Below, piece by piece: positions 9,055-18,612 of a stretch of DNA of 64,000 nucleotides (within the stretch, counting starts at the first letter, position 1; each line of letters opens with the position of its first letter). The notes beneath the pieces were generated by a model. It worked only from the letters and a program-made list of their open reading frames with translations, searched no databases and was not told the DNA's origin. The DNA comes from Lasioglossum baleicum (Eukaryota; Arthropoda; Insecta; Hymenoptera; Halictidae), in contig NW_027469083.1 in NCBI RefSeq assembly GCF_051020765.1, forward strand, positions 2,790,001 to 2,854,000, read 5' to 3'. The position numbers and the translations under genes are program-made.

Positions 9055-10249
9055 CCCTTGGTTACGGTTGATCGCCTGTTCCGGTTCGGTGACCCGACCA
9101 ATCAGGATCGAGCTCGGATGAATTTATGTTTGTCATTGTTATGTTAACTTGCTGTTGAATGCACGCATCTGGACATAAATCGTTGAATTTGATTGCCGTA
9201 TATCAAACTCTAGGGAAATGTTTCTGTTTGGAATACCTTATGAAAATGTTTCATTTTGGAATACGCTATGAAATATGTAGATAACATAAATTTACATCTT
9301 AAGATGTTTTCTTTCAATGACATAGGGAGTGGTATAGGTATGATGTTTAACCCACCGTCGGACGGAGCGGTTCTAGGAGATACATCAATCACTATTTTGT
9401 GCAGTGTGATACATCCTTAAGCGGCGCGAACCCCTGGCCACTAGTAGCTTAATGTAAATGCTGTAATGCTGATTAGTTTTACATATCAGAGACACATTGT
9501 ATTAACCCTCATACGCTCCTCAAGAATATTTTCCTCAATCCGCGAGTGGTTCGTAAGTCGGTCCGGATTGAGATCAGCTTGAGCCCAACGCTAGATTTCT
9601 AAAAACCGCGCGGAAATTGCGTAACAGCAACGGAGGAAATTAAGGGGCCGCCACACCGCTTAGGGAAACTAAATTCCTCAATTTCGAACAAATTTCGGAT
9701 CTTATGGTTAGGACAGAGACGGAACGAAGCTAGCAGCCACTAGTGCGATAAAGATGGTACATTAGATAGAAGTCCAGACTTTGTAAACTCAAACGTCGAA
9801 AAAAACTTCTTTTTTATATTGATGTTCCCTGACACCCCCCCCCCCCGCGGAGAGGGGAAATTAGTTTAGATTGCCCCGAGGCCGACAAAATCCCCCGACC
9901 CGCTAGGTCATACCGGGAGTTTTGAGGGAATCAGAGTCAATCTCAGTCCTGAACTAAAAAGAGAGGAAATTCTGGTGGAGGGCAGGCGCAAAGTTTAGTA
10001 TTTTGTTCCTACCACCCCCGAGTAGGGTGTCATTTGAAAGAGCTCGGGAAGAGGTATTGAGCCTCATAGGCTAGGAGCGCCTCCGAGGTCATCCGAAGGG
10101 CGTATAGCGTTTCTCGTAAATTAGAAAAGTTCTGTATGTATTTGGAGTCGCGAGGGCATTAGGATCTCGATCCCGAGGTCAGAGTGGAGGTGCCTTTGAC
10201 TTTGAAAATTCTGACAAAGCCAAAGGTCTTGGAAATCTTTTTCAGATTT

Positions 10250-10270
10250 TCAAGGTCAAGGTCAAGGTCA
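10250..10270. promoter_or_regulatory. Three overlapping TCAAGGTCA motifs (orphan nuclear-receptor type)
   Basis: TCAAGGTCA occurs three times at 6-bp steps (10250, 10256, 10262), giving AGGTCA direct repeats without spacer. TCAAGGTCA is the known extended half-site of FTZ-F1/SF-1 and ERR-type monomeric nuclear receptors. The cluster is about 1.2 kb upstream of the F-box promoter on the minus strand and about 40 bp upstream of a plus-strand TATAAA. It is kept in the other units; in unit 3 one step is changed (tcaagatca). Function is inferred only. Confidence 0.4.
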
Positions 10271-10311
10271 AAGGTGCAGGCGGGATCAGGAACCTCCCCC
10301 GAAGGTCGCCA

Positions 10312-10343
10312 TATAAATTTGCGGTGTAGAGCGACAAAAAGTA
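10312..10343 (+). promoter_or_regulatory. Possible plus-strand TATA promoter near the unit end
   Basis: TATAAATT at 10312 lies downstream of the TCAAGGTCA cluster; a start would be expected near 10343. An AATAAA follows at 10489-10494 just inside the next unit. Together they could delimit a short non-coding transcript crossing the unit junction. The initiator match is poor and no ORF follows. Confidence 0.25.
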
Positions 10344-10470
10344 GTGAAAAATGGCATAGAATAGGTTAATTTAGCAATTAAGGATTTAGGTTTTAGGCTG
10401 CGTGCGGATAGGAATAGTGTTAAACGGTTAGATTTAAGAGTGCGGTTTCAATATTTCATATAGTTTGGAT

Positions 10471-13443
10471 TGACATCTGTAAGGAAAAAATAAAATCCAG
10501 GTCAGGTTAATTTTTATTAAAATTGATTATAAAAAAAGGTACCACAATTACGAATATGAAATTTCGCGCGCGCCAAAGAACTGTGTTTACGGAACCTTTA
10601 AATGGACACAAAATAAATGACCCCCGCCGATTATGAATACGAAATTTCGAAAAAAAAATTTTTCTGTAAATGTTACGCGTTACACTTGTGTTATATGATT
10701 ACGAAATATTGCAAAAAATCGATTGTCACGATAAAATTTTGGTAACAAAGGCGATCTAGATTGGGCGCCGAAAAAAGAAGGTTCGAGAAGAAGTATCAAA
10801 AGCTCTCATGATTTATTTAAACATATTTCAACGAATTGCAGCAATGTAGTACGTCATTTGTAATGAAAGATTATTTGATGTTATAGGATCGGATTTTTCC
10901 AAGATCCCTGTTTCTGATCACAGACACTCTGTTAAACTGAAGCACTTCAATTTAACATGCACTATTTCATATATTGGATGATTGCAAAAGCTCATACTCA
11001 ATTTACCTCGTGAACTTGTCTGAAACTAAACGTGCAACTTCTACGGAAAAGGAAATCACAGGTTGTAAAATGTTCGGAGACAATTATAGAAAACAGAGTT
11101 ACAGACTATATAATTGATTAATAAAACTGTTATTTATCCCAAATAGGGTACGAACTTTTGCAAACACATTACTAATACATTACGTTTAGTAATACATTAT
11201 TGGCTAACGATTGAAGGCTGTTAAAGGATCTGGTAAAGAATCATTGGTCATGGACTTTAGAAAATGACGAAAAGATATTATATCTTAAATATAAACATAT
11301 TATTAATATATTCAACGAAAAATATCCTGCATCGCTTATGGGAAGCAGTAGTTAGATTTTTTAAAAAATACTGTCCACACTTGGACATCAGTCAATTATA
11401 CATATAGGGGAAAATTATAAAAAGATTTTCTTGTGGTCAAACAATGGATTATATGTACTTACTTAGACTACATTATCCTAACAACTAGTCAATTCACTCA
11501 TAAGAGCACGTCAAGATAAAATTGACTAACATCTTACATTCTAATACATCTACTACGCCTCGAAGTTATTGAACCCACGCTCGCCACACTCTGCACTGGA
11601 TTTCGAGGAATTTTTCGAACCACTCCAGTTTTGGTTCTGACGAAAGGAACAACTCTTCTCACCTGTGCAGGAATTATTAGATCCCTCTGTACAATCGTTC
11701 TCGACTCATCCACAGCTTCCCCTCGAAAACGTTCATTCATTATCCGCATTGCACGTTGCTTATGATGCCTAGCGGTTTGCCTTAGGATCTTGTCCGCCCT
11801 ACATACATTTAACCATTTCCGTGACACTTGAGCAGCGCAAAGCATAGACTTAGGCTCCAACTTGCGTAGAATCAGCTGGGATATCTCCGGCGGGAGTTCA
11901 GAAATGAAATTCAACTTGGCAGGTTCCAGTAGTCCTAGCGCACGGAGGAAAGACCTGAAGAACTCCATGTTGCCGCTGCAGCGTCAGGATCTCGAATGAT
12001 CTACTGTTCCAAATTTTGGGTTTATATACCCTTGGTTACGGTTGATCGCCTGTTCCGGTTCGGTGACCCGACCAATCAGGATCGAGCTCGGATGAATTTA
12101 TGTTTGTCATTGTTATGTTAACTTGCTGTTGAGTGCACGCATCTGGACATAAATCGTTGAATTTGTTTGCCGTATATCAAACTCTAGGGAAATGTTTCTG
12201 TTTGGAATACCTTATGAAAATGTTTCATTTTGGAATACGCTATGAAATATGTAGATAACATAAATTTTCATCTTAAGATGTTTTCTTTCAATGACATAGG
12301 GAGTGGTATAGGTATGATGTTTAACCCAGCGTCGGACGGAGCGGTTCTAGGAGATACATCAATCACTATTTTGTGCAGTGTGATACATCCTTAAGCGGCG
12401 CGAACCCCTGGCCACTAGTAGCTTAATGTAAATGCTGTAATGCTGATTAGTTTTACATATCAGAGACACATTGTATTAACCCTCATACGCTCCTCAAGAA
12501 TATTTTCCTCAATCCGCGAGTGGTTCGTAAGTCGGTCCGGATTGAGATCAGCTTGAGCCCAACGCTAGATTTCTAAAAACCGCGCGGAAATTGCGTAACA
12601 GCAACGGAGGAAATTAAGGGGCCGCCACACCGCTTAGGGAAACTAAATTCCTCAATTTCGAACAAATTTCGGATCTTATGGTTAGGACAGAGACGGAACG
12701 AAGCTAGCAGCCACTAGTGCGATAAAGATGGTACATTAGATAGAAGTCCAGACTTTGTAAACTCAAACGTCGAAAAAAACTTCTTTTTTATATTGATGTT
12801 CCCTGACACCCCCCCCCCCGCGGAGAGGGGAAATTAGTTTAGATTGCCCCGAGGCCGACAAAATCCCCCGACCCGCTAGGTCATACCGGGAGTTTTGAGG
12901 GAATCAGAGTCAATCTCAGTCCTGAACTAAAAAGAGAGGAAATTCTGGTGGAGGACAGGCGCAAAGTTTAGTATTTTGTTCCTACCACCCCCGAGTAGTG
13001 TGTCATTTGAAAGAGCTCGGGAAGAGGTATTGAGCCTCATAGGCTAGGAGCGCCTCCGAGGTCATCCGAAGGGCGTATAGCGTTTCTCGTAAATTAGAAA
13101 AGTTCTGTATGTATTTGGAGTCGCGAGGGCATTAGGATCTCGATCCCGAGGTCAGAGTGGAGGTGCCTTTGACTTTGAAAATTCTGACAAAGCCAAAGGT
13201 CTTGGAAATCTTTTTCAGATTTTCAAGGTCAAGGTCAAGGTCAAAGGTGCAGGCGGGATCAGGAACCTCCCCCGAAGGACGCCATATAAATTTGCGGTGT
13301 AGAGCGACAAAAAGTAGTGAAAAATGGCATAGAATAGGTTAATTTAGCAATTAAGGATTTAGGTTTTAGGCTGCGTGCGGATAGGAATAGTGTTAAACGG
13401 TTAGATTTAAGAGTGCGGTTTCAATGTTTCATATAGTTTGGAT
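10471..13443. repeat. Array unit 2
   Basis: 2,973 bp. Variants include attttcatctt near 12264 and cccagcgtcgg near 12326; poly-C tract 11. It shares the TCATTC initiator with unit 1 only. Confidence 0.95.
11534..11968 (-). CDS. Small F-box protein (array copy 2)
   Basis: 144 aa, open. It differs from copy 1 at three residues: D20N at the start of the F-box, L42M inside it and P89S in the tail. It is the most changed full-length copy and lies next to the array edge and to the unit broken by retrotransposon A. Confidence 0.85.
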   Translation of the reverse strand: MEFFRSFLRALGLLEPAKLNFISELPPEISQLILRKLEPKSMLCAAQVSRKWLNVCRADKILRQTARHHKQRAMRIMNERFRGEAVDESRTIVQRDLIIPAQVRRVVPFVRTKTGVVRKIPRNPVQSVASVGSITSRRSRCIRM

Positions 13444-13903
13444 TGACATCTGTAAGGAAAAAATAAAATCCAGGTCAGGTTAATTTTTATTAAATGTAAC
13501 GTCGTACCGACGTGTTGCGTCGGTTTTGTGCGTATGAGCAAATTCTCGCTGTACATACATATATATATATATATGGTATACGTATACTTCCTTCGTAAAA
13601 TCCAAACCGAAATCGCGTTTAAATCCGTACACAGCGATATGTATATATATATCTTACGCGTATTTATATATATATACATATCCCCGTGAGAGTGAACATA
13701 GGGAATCGGGAAAGAAGCGATAGTCACCGGTACAAGCGGACGCCAGCATGGCAACCGCGAGTACAGGTGTACGTACATCTAAACCGTCGTTTCGTTCGAA
13801 CTGCGAAAAGTATACATCGACGACAACATATTCGTCCGTGCCTGGTACGATTTAGACAAAAGGACTTCACGGTTCACCGAATCCCTATGGTCCGCGCTCT
13901 TAT

Positions 13904-13911
13904 TATAAATA
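13904..13911 (+). promoter_or_regulatory. TATA box of the retrotransposon A LTR
   Basis: TATAAATA; transcription would begin near 13935-13941 (ttccagtttc). It lies downstream of the point where element B interrupts the other LTR. Confidence 0.5.
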
Positions 13912-14108
13912 AGACGAAATCGCGTGAATCGCTCTCTTCCAGTTTCGGAATTCATACCATTCAGTTCTCTAGCGTCTTCAGTCGAGTTCAGTTTAATCGC
14001 GTTTTCGGACTTTGTTCCAAATCGTTCACAATATTCAGGTCGTATTGCACCTTACCATTTCTACCATTTCCATTTCAATTATATTTCAATTGTTTCTAAA
14101 TTATCTGT

Positions 14109-14691
14109 CGAGTTTGCTCGTGAATTCTTATACCATACTTACAGATATTATTTCTGCGCTATTTTGTTCAAACGAGCTCGCTCGCTTTATAATTCATATT
14201 ACAATTGCTATTTCTGTGCTATTTTGTTCATACGAGCTCGCTCGCTTTATAATTCTTATTACAATTGCTATTTCTGCGCTATTTTGTTCACACGAGCTCG
14301 CTCGCTTTATAATTCTTATCACAATTGCTATTTCTGCGCTATTTTGTTCACACGAGCTCGCTCGCTTTATAATTCTTATTACAATTGCTATTTCTGTGCT
14401 ATTTTGTCCATACGAGCTCGCTCGCTTTATAATTCATATTATAATTGTTATTTTTGCGCTATTTTGTTGCACGAGCTTGCTCGCATTATAATTCAAAGCT
14501 ACAATTATTATTTCGTGCTATTCTGTTGTACGAGCTTGCTCGCACTACAATTCAAGTTCGTAATTCTTATTTTTGTGCTCTTTTGTTTTGTACGAGCTCG
14601 CTCGCAAACTACTGAATTTTACCCTGTGCTATATATTTCGTTCGAGCTTGCTCGCAAGCCGTCATTATATTTTGTTTCACGAGTTCTGCTC
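14109..14691. repeat. Array of eleven CGAG...CTCG hairpin motifs, mostly 60 bp apart
   Basis: Motifs of the type cgagctcgctcg or cgagcttgctcg begin at 14109, 14173, 14233, 14293, 14353, 14413, 14472, 14531, 14593, 14643 and 14680. The five central units are near-exact 60-bp tandem repeats; in outer ones the flanks and loop vary (tttg, ctcg, cttg, ttct), while CGAG and CTCG are kept. The 60-bp period keeps several frames open by chance. Confidence 0.85.
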
Positions 14692-14794
14692 GCAAATCGT
14701 CACTTTGTATTCATTTCGGTTCATTATACTTTATTTGTTTAAACCTATTACTTCGCAGCTTTATTCAGCAACATCCTGCTCCTCGCTATCTCCC

Positions 14795-15193
14795 ATGCCC
14801 CGTCGCGCCGGTAGAAGCTACCAAATCGGTAAATTGGTGCGACAGCTACGCGCCGAAGGAAGAGGCACCGCTTATAACCCGTACTTGGGAATCGCCAAAC
14901 GGCCCAGGATCATTCGCGACGCTCCTTTTCTCCGTCGGGTGAAAATAGTGGACCGTCGAGAGATCGCGATACCTCCGCGACGCGAAGAAGGAACCGCTGA
15001 CCGCGCTGAAACGCCTCCGCGCCGCGAAGAAACGACCGTCGGACGGCCAGATTCCGCGCCTCCTCCCCCGTGGAGGTTGATACCGATCCGATTCCTCCCG
15101 AGTCTCCCTCCACTGGAGGAAATCAGTATCGAGGACCCGCGTTACGAACGTTACGTCGTCCGTAGAATACTCACCCTAAGGTGGTATTACTAA
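14795..15193 (+). CDS. LTR-encoded Arg-rich ORF (132 aa)
   Basis: First ATG at 14795 in a frame that begins upstream in the hairpin array. The protein (MPRRAGRSYQIGKLVRQLRA...) is basic and proline-rich, with a repeated PPRREE motif (about residues 69-86), and no recognised domain. Its translation is identical in the second LTR (30451-30849), though the LTRs differ elsewhere. It lies downstream of the LTR TATA box and upstream of gag, so it would be an upstream ORF in the genomic RNA. It could be coding or just an open GC-rich stretch. Confidence 0.35.
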   Translation: MPRRAGRSYQIGKLVRQLRAEGRGTAYNPYLGIAKRPRIIRDAPFLRRVKIVDRREIAIPPRREEGTADRAETPPRREETTVGRPDSAPPPPWRLIPIRFLPSLPPLEEISIEDPRYERYVVRRILTLRWYY

Positions 15194-15661
15194 AGTTTCG
15201 TCGATCAGTGACCGAGTGGAGTGATCGCGAGTGTGTGCGTGTGTGTGTGCGCGTCTCCGGGTTGTTCAATCCCGATCGGTCCGTCGATCGATTCCTCACA
15301 TCCCTCACATTCCTCACATTCGTTCCTATAACCCCTAAAATTGGTGTATCAATCGTGTACGTCTGAGCCCAGAGGGTGCTCGGTACCGAGAGAACACTAA
15401 TTTCCCTTCGGTCGAGAATCCTGTCACGAATCGAACAACCCACGCGTTCGGACGAGTCACACACAACACGCCCACATAGTGACACTCTGATCGCAGGGAG
15501 CTGTCACCGTCATCGCGCAGTTCGTCGCTCCGTCGCGACATCCCCGCCGGACGACGTCCATTCATTTCCCTCTTCGCCCCTTTTCAACAACGACGAACGC
15601 CGGTATCGGGTCCCTGATCAGACGTGGACGTTACGCGCCACGTGGATCTAAGATCGTCTTA

Positions 15662-15667
15662 AATAAA
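15662..15667 (+). terminator. Polyadenylation signal of the retrotransposon A LTR
   Basis: AATAAA 70 bp before the LTR end; a second copy is in the 3' LTR near 31318, where it would act. Confidence 0.5.
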
Positions 15668-15874
15668 TTGGTCGGTTACGTCCCCGCCCCGTCTGGGCGT
15701 CGTTTCGTCGGATCATATCCGACCCGGGACGTAACAGGAGATATGTTTGGCTCAGTCGGTAGGACACGACGATCGCCGAATAAAGCCGGTTGTTCGTTGC
15801 TGAAAATCTAATCGAAATTCCTTTTCTTTCCCGCTCTTTGGCGGCCCTGTATCGCCTAACCCTCTCTCTTCACG

Positions 15875-17245
15875 ATGGATTCCGCTGCATCAAAATTGAA
15901 TTCTAACGTGCCCTCGCCTCTCTCCGAGGAGGACCTATTCGCGTTCCAATTAGAACTCGCCAAGAAGGAAGCCGCCCTCCAAGAGCGCGCCGCCGCCCTT
16001 GAAACCGCGGCGAGCCTACGCGAGTCAGAACAACGCGCGCGTGAAAATGAACTCCTAGCAATGCGTCGCGACCTTCATGAGATGCGTTTGAACCACCTTG
16101 ACTCGAACGCTGCACGCTTCCGCCCCCGCTACGATTCAACCCCCTTTACCGAAGCTCCTCGCCCAGACCCTGTGAATTTCACTGTTAAGCAAGCAGTAGA
16201 ATTCATACCCACCTTCGATGGCAGTAATATGACCGTCCTACAATTCATCCGAGCGTGCAAACGCGCACGCGAGGTCATACCCGCGTACGCAGAACACACG
16301 CTGACCAAACTCGTCTGCAACAAGCTCCGCGGTCGCGCCTACGCGGCCGTGGAGGACGAAGATTGCTCCACTATTTCAGACCTCTGCAGCCGTCTTAAAG
16401 ACGTGCTGGGTCCCCATCGCTTCGTTGACCAGTACCGAGGCGAACTGGCAAGCATCTCGCAGCGGCCCACCGAACACGTGCTCGACTTTATCAGTCGTGT
16501 AAAAGACTTACGCACCGCGATCCTAGATTGCCACCGCGACGGGACCAACGTCGACGATATCGACACCCTTACTATAGACAGTTTCATTCGCGGCCTTATC
16601 CCCACGTTACGCGCCGAGGTCCGCCCGCTCCGAGACGAGCCGCTGCGTGTAGTTTTCAACGAGGCCATCTCTGCCTACAAACAATACGAGCTTGATAAGC
16701 TACGTTACCGAGAACCCCTTCGCGACGACTATCGCCACGTACACTTCTCGGAGGCAAGGTCCACTACGCCAGATCGCCGCGACCATTATTCACCGGAGCC
16801 TCGACGTCGCGCCCCTGAGACTCGCGACCGGTACGACCTTCCCCCTCACGAGCTTCGCGGTTATCACGAAACTCGAAGCCGCACACCCGACCGCCGTCCC
16901 TACGCCGAGCCTTCAGCTTGGCGTGACCCGAGTTTCAGAAGCCCGCACGAGGGTGTCCGACGCCCCGCACCCCCGACTCCTCTCATTGCACGGGCCCCAA
17001 CGCCCCCATCTCAAGAACCCCGCGACCGTTTCCCCTCCGAATCGGCGAAATTTTGCAGGTATTGCAAAAACCCGGGCCATGACATTCACGAATGTCGCAA
17101 GCGGGAATACAATAACAATTTGAGACAGGGAAACGGGACCAGCCTCCCGTCCGAACCAGCGTCTGGTCGGGAGGCCCCAACTTCAAGAAACGTCCCACGA
17201 CCGGTGGGACACCTCGAAATGCCCCCCGTCTCGTCTCCGCGATAA
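15875..17245 (+). CDS. gag: Gag of retrotransposon A
   Basis: 456 aa, starting at the first suitable ATG 138 bp after the 5' LTR. Structural protein forming the virus-like particle and binding the RNA. Order: an Ala/Glu/Arg-rich predicted coiled coil (about residues 18-75), a capsid-like region from FIPTFDGSNMTVLQFI (about 110) to about 275, a basic Arg/Pro-rich region, and one zinc knuckle CRYCKNPGHDIHEC (C-x2-C-x4-H-x4-C) near residue 393. Pol follows in the -1 frame with an overlap, as expected for ribosomal frameshifting; I did not identify a canonical slippery heptamer. The frame looks intact. Confidence 0.9.
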   Translation: MDSAASKLNSNVPSPLSEEDLFAFQLELAKKEAALQERAAALETAASLRESEQRARENELLAMRRDLHEMRLNHLDSNAARFRPRYDSTPFTEAPRPDPVNFTVKQAVEFIPTFDGSNMTVLQFIRACKRAREVIPAYAEHTLTKLVCNKLRGRAYAAVEDEDCSTISDLCSRLKDVLGPHRFVDQYRGELASISQRPTEHVLDFISRVKDLRTAILDCHRDGTNVDDIDTLTIDSFIRGLIPTLRAEVRPLRDEPLRVVFNEAISAYKQYELDKLRYREPLRDDYRHVHFSEARSTTPDRRDHYSPEPRRRAPETRDRYDLPPHELRGYHETRSRTPDRRPYAEPSAWRDPSFRSPHEGVRRPAPPTPLIARAPTPPSQEPRDRFPSESAKFCRYCKNPGHDIHECRKREYNNNLRQGNGTSLPSEPASGREAPTSRNVPRPVGHLEMPPVSSPR

Positions 17246-17274
17246 CTCTCGCGGCTGATTCGCCGATACCCCGC

Positions 17275-18612
17275 GTGACCGTTACCGCGCCACAATTCAC
17301 AACGCCGTGTGAGTTCCTCGTCGACACGGGATCTGAATTAAACATCATCAAATCGTCTAGCGTAAAGCCCGGTGTCCCGGTCGACTCGGGAGACGTTGTC
17401 CAAGTCCATGGTATCACCGAAGGTGTCACCAGTACCTTAGGCCGGATCGACGCGGAGCTCAACGACGCCATCCGTGTCTCCTTCCAGGTTTTCCCCGATG
17501 GCCTCCCTTCTAATATCGACGGCATTCTTGGTGCCCCCTTTTTCCACGAAAATGGAGAGATCTCCTTTACGAAAAGAGAAATCTCCAAAGATCACCTCAG
17601 CGTACCGTTTTCGAACACGTGCGAGTTCGCAATCGAAGCCCGTACCGCCGCCTGCATCGCCGTTAACGTAACCGGACCGACCGTCGGTTACATCCGCCGT
17701 ATAGAAATTAAACAGGGCGTATTTCTAGGCGACTGTCTCGTCACCAATTCGAACGGAAGGGCATGCCTACGGTGCTTTAACACATCGGCCGAGGCAGCAT
17801 CCTTCCGTCTACCCACATTGGAGGTAGAAGAAATCGAAGATCCTCCGCTATATTCCCCTCCCAAACCCAACCCCATTCCTGATTCCGGGTCAGTTTCGGA
17901 ACGTCCTACTAATTTCGCATCTCGTACGACTCGACCGTACGAGTCGATCAATAATGATCACCTCGCGTCAAATTCAAAATCCGAATCCGCTTCGGATCAT
18001 TCTTATTCTAATTTAAATTCAACCTCCGAATCCGCTTCGGATTATTCTAATCCTAATTTATATCTCAAATCCGGAACTGTTTCAAACTATCTCGCTACAC
18101 CTCGTACGACTCGCCCGTACGAGTCGATCAAAAATGATCACTTCGCGCCGATTACAGAGATAGAAACAAAAGGAGTTCACTTCTCCCCGCAGGATATCAC
18201 TCTGCGTATGAAAGAACTCTGCGAAACAATCCCACTGAACCACCTCAACTCGGACGAGGCGTCCCACGTCAAAACCCTATTACACGAAAACCATGATCTC
18301 TTCCACCTCCAAGGGAGCCGTTTAGGCAAAACTAACGCCGTGACCCACAAAATTCCGACGACAGACGACGTCCCTGTGCATACGAAGCAGTATCGCTACC
18401 CGCCGATCCACAAGGAAGAGATTGATAGACAAATGCGCGACCTCCTAGCCAATGACATAGTAGTTCCGTCCAATTCACCATACAACTCCCCCTTGTGGAT
18501 CGTGCCCAAGAAACCGGACGCCGACGGTACCAAGAAATGGCGTATGGTGATAGATTACCGTGCGTTGAATGAAAAGTCGATAGCCGATGCATACCCGCTA
18601 CCCAGCTATTAG
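17275..18612 (+). pseudogene. pol: Pol of retrotransposon A, part 1: protease and start of RT
   Basis: Aspartic protease with catalytic EFLVDTGSELNII near the beginning, a Ser-rich variable linker, then the start of reverse transcriptase (RYPPIHKEEI, SPYNSPLWIVPKK, KWRMVIDYRALNEKS). The codon at 17275 is GTG; the frame is open further upstream in -1 relation to gag, so the true entry is by frameshift rather than a separate start. The frame ends prematurely right after YPLP because about 38 nt are missing compared with element B at the same place. Confidence 0.88.

Larger units (their letters stand above)
7497..10470. repeat. Array unit 1 (edge unit)
   Basis: 2,974 bp. The left edge is the array boundary. 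It has the private variant gttgaatgcacg near 9153 where other units have gttgagtg or gttgactg, and its poly-C tract is 12 long. Confidence 0.95.
13495..15736 (+). repeat. 5' LTR of retrotransposon A (2,242 bp)
   Basis: TG...CA ends. It contains TA microsatellites near 13558-13576 and 13640-13680, a TATAAATA at 13904, an array of CGAG/CTCG hairpins (14109-14691), an ORF at 14795-15193 and AATAAA at 15662, in that order. The very long stretch downstream of the TATA box implies an RNA leader of almost 2 kb before gag. Confidence 0.93.

Noticed and set aside
9210..9392. 60-aa minus-strand ORF repeated in most units
   Set aside because: Starts with GTG, lies upstream of the F-box promoter, has no domain and no start context.
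10184..10369. 61-aa plus-strand ORF present in almost every array unit
   Set aside because: It begins with GTG, not ATG, and is open in every unit only because the units are near-identical; it contains the TCAAGGTCA repeats read as Arg/Ser dipeptides.
13924..14742. 272-aa and 159-aa ORFs with a 20-residue periodic sequence in LTR A
   Set aside because: The 60-bp hairpin repeat keeps several frames open at once; the periodic peptide is a by-product.
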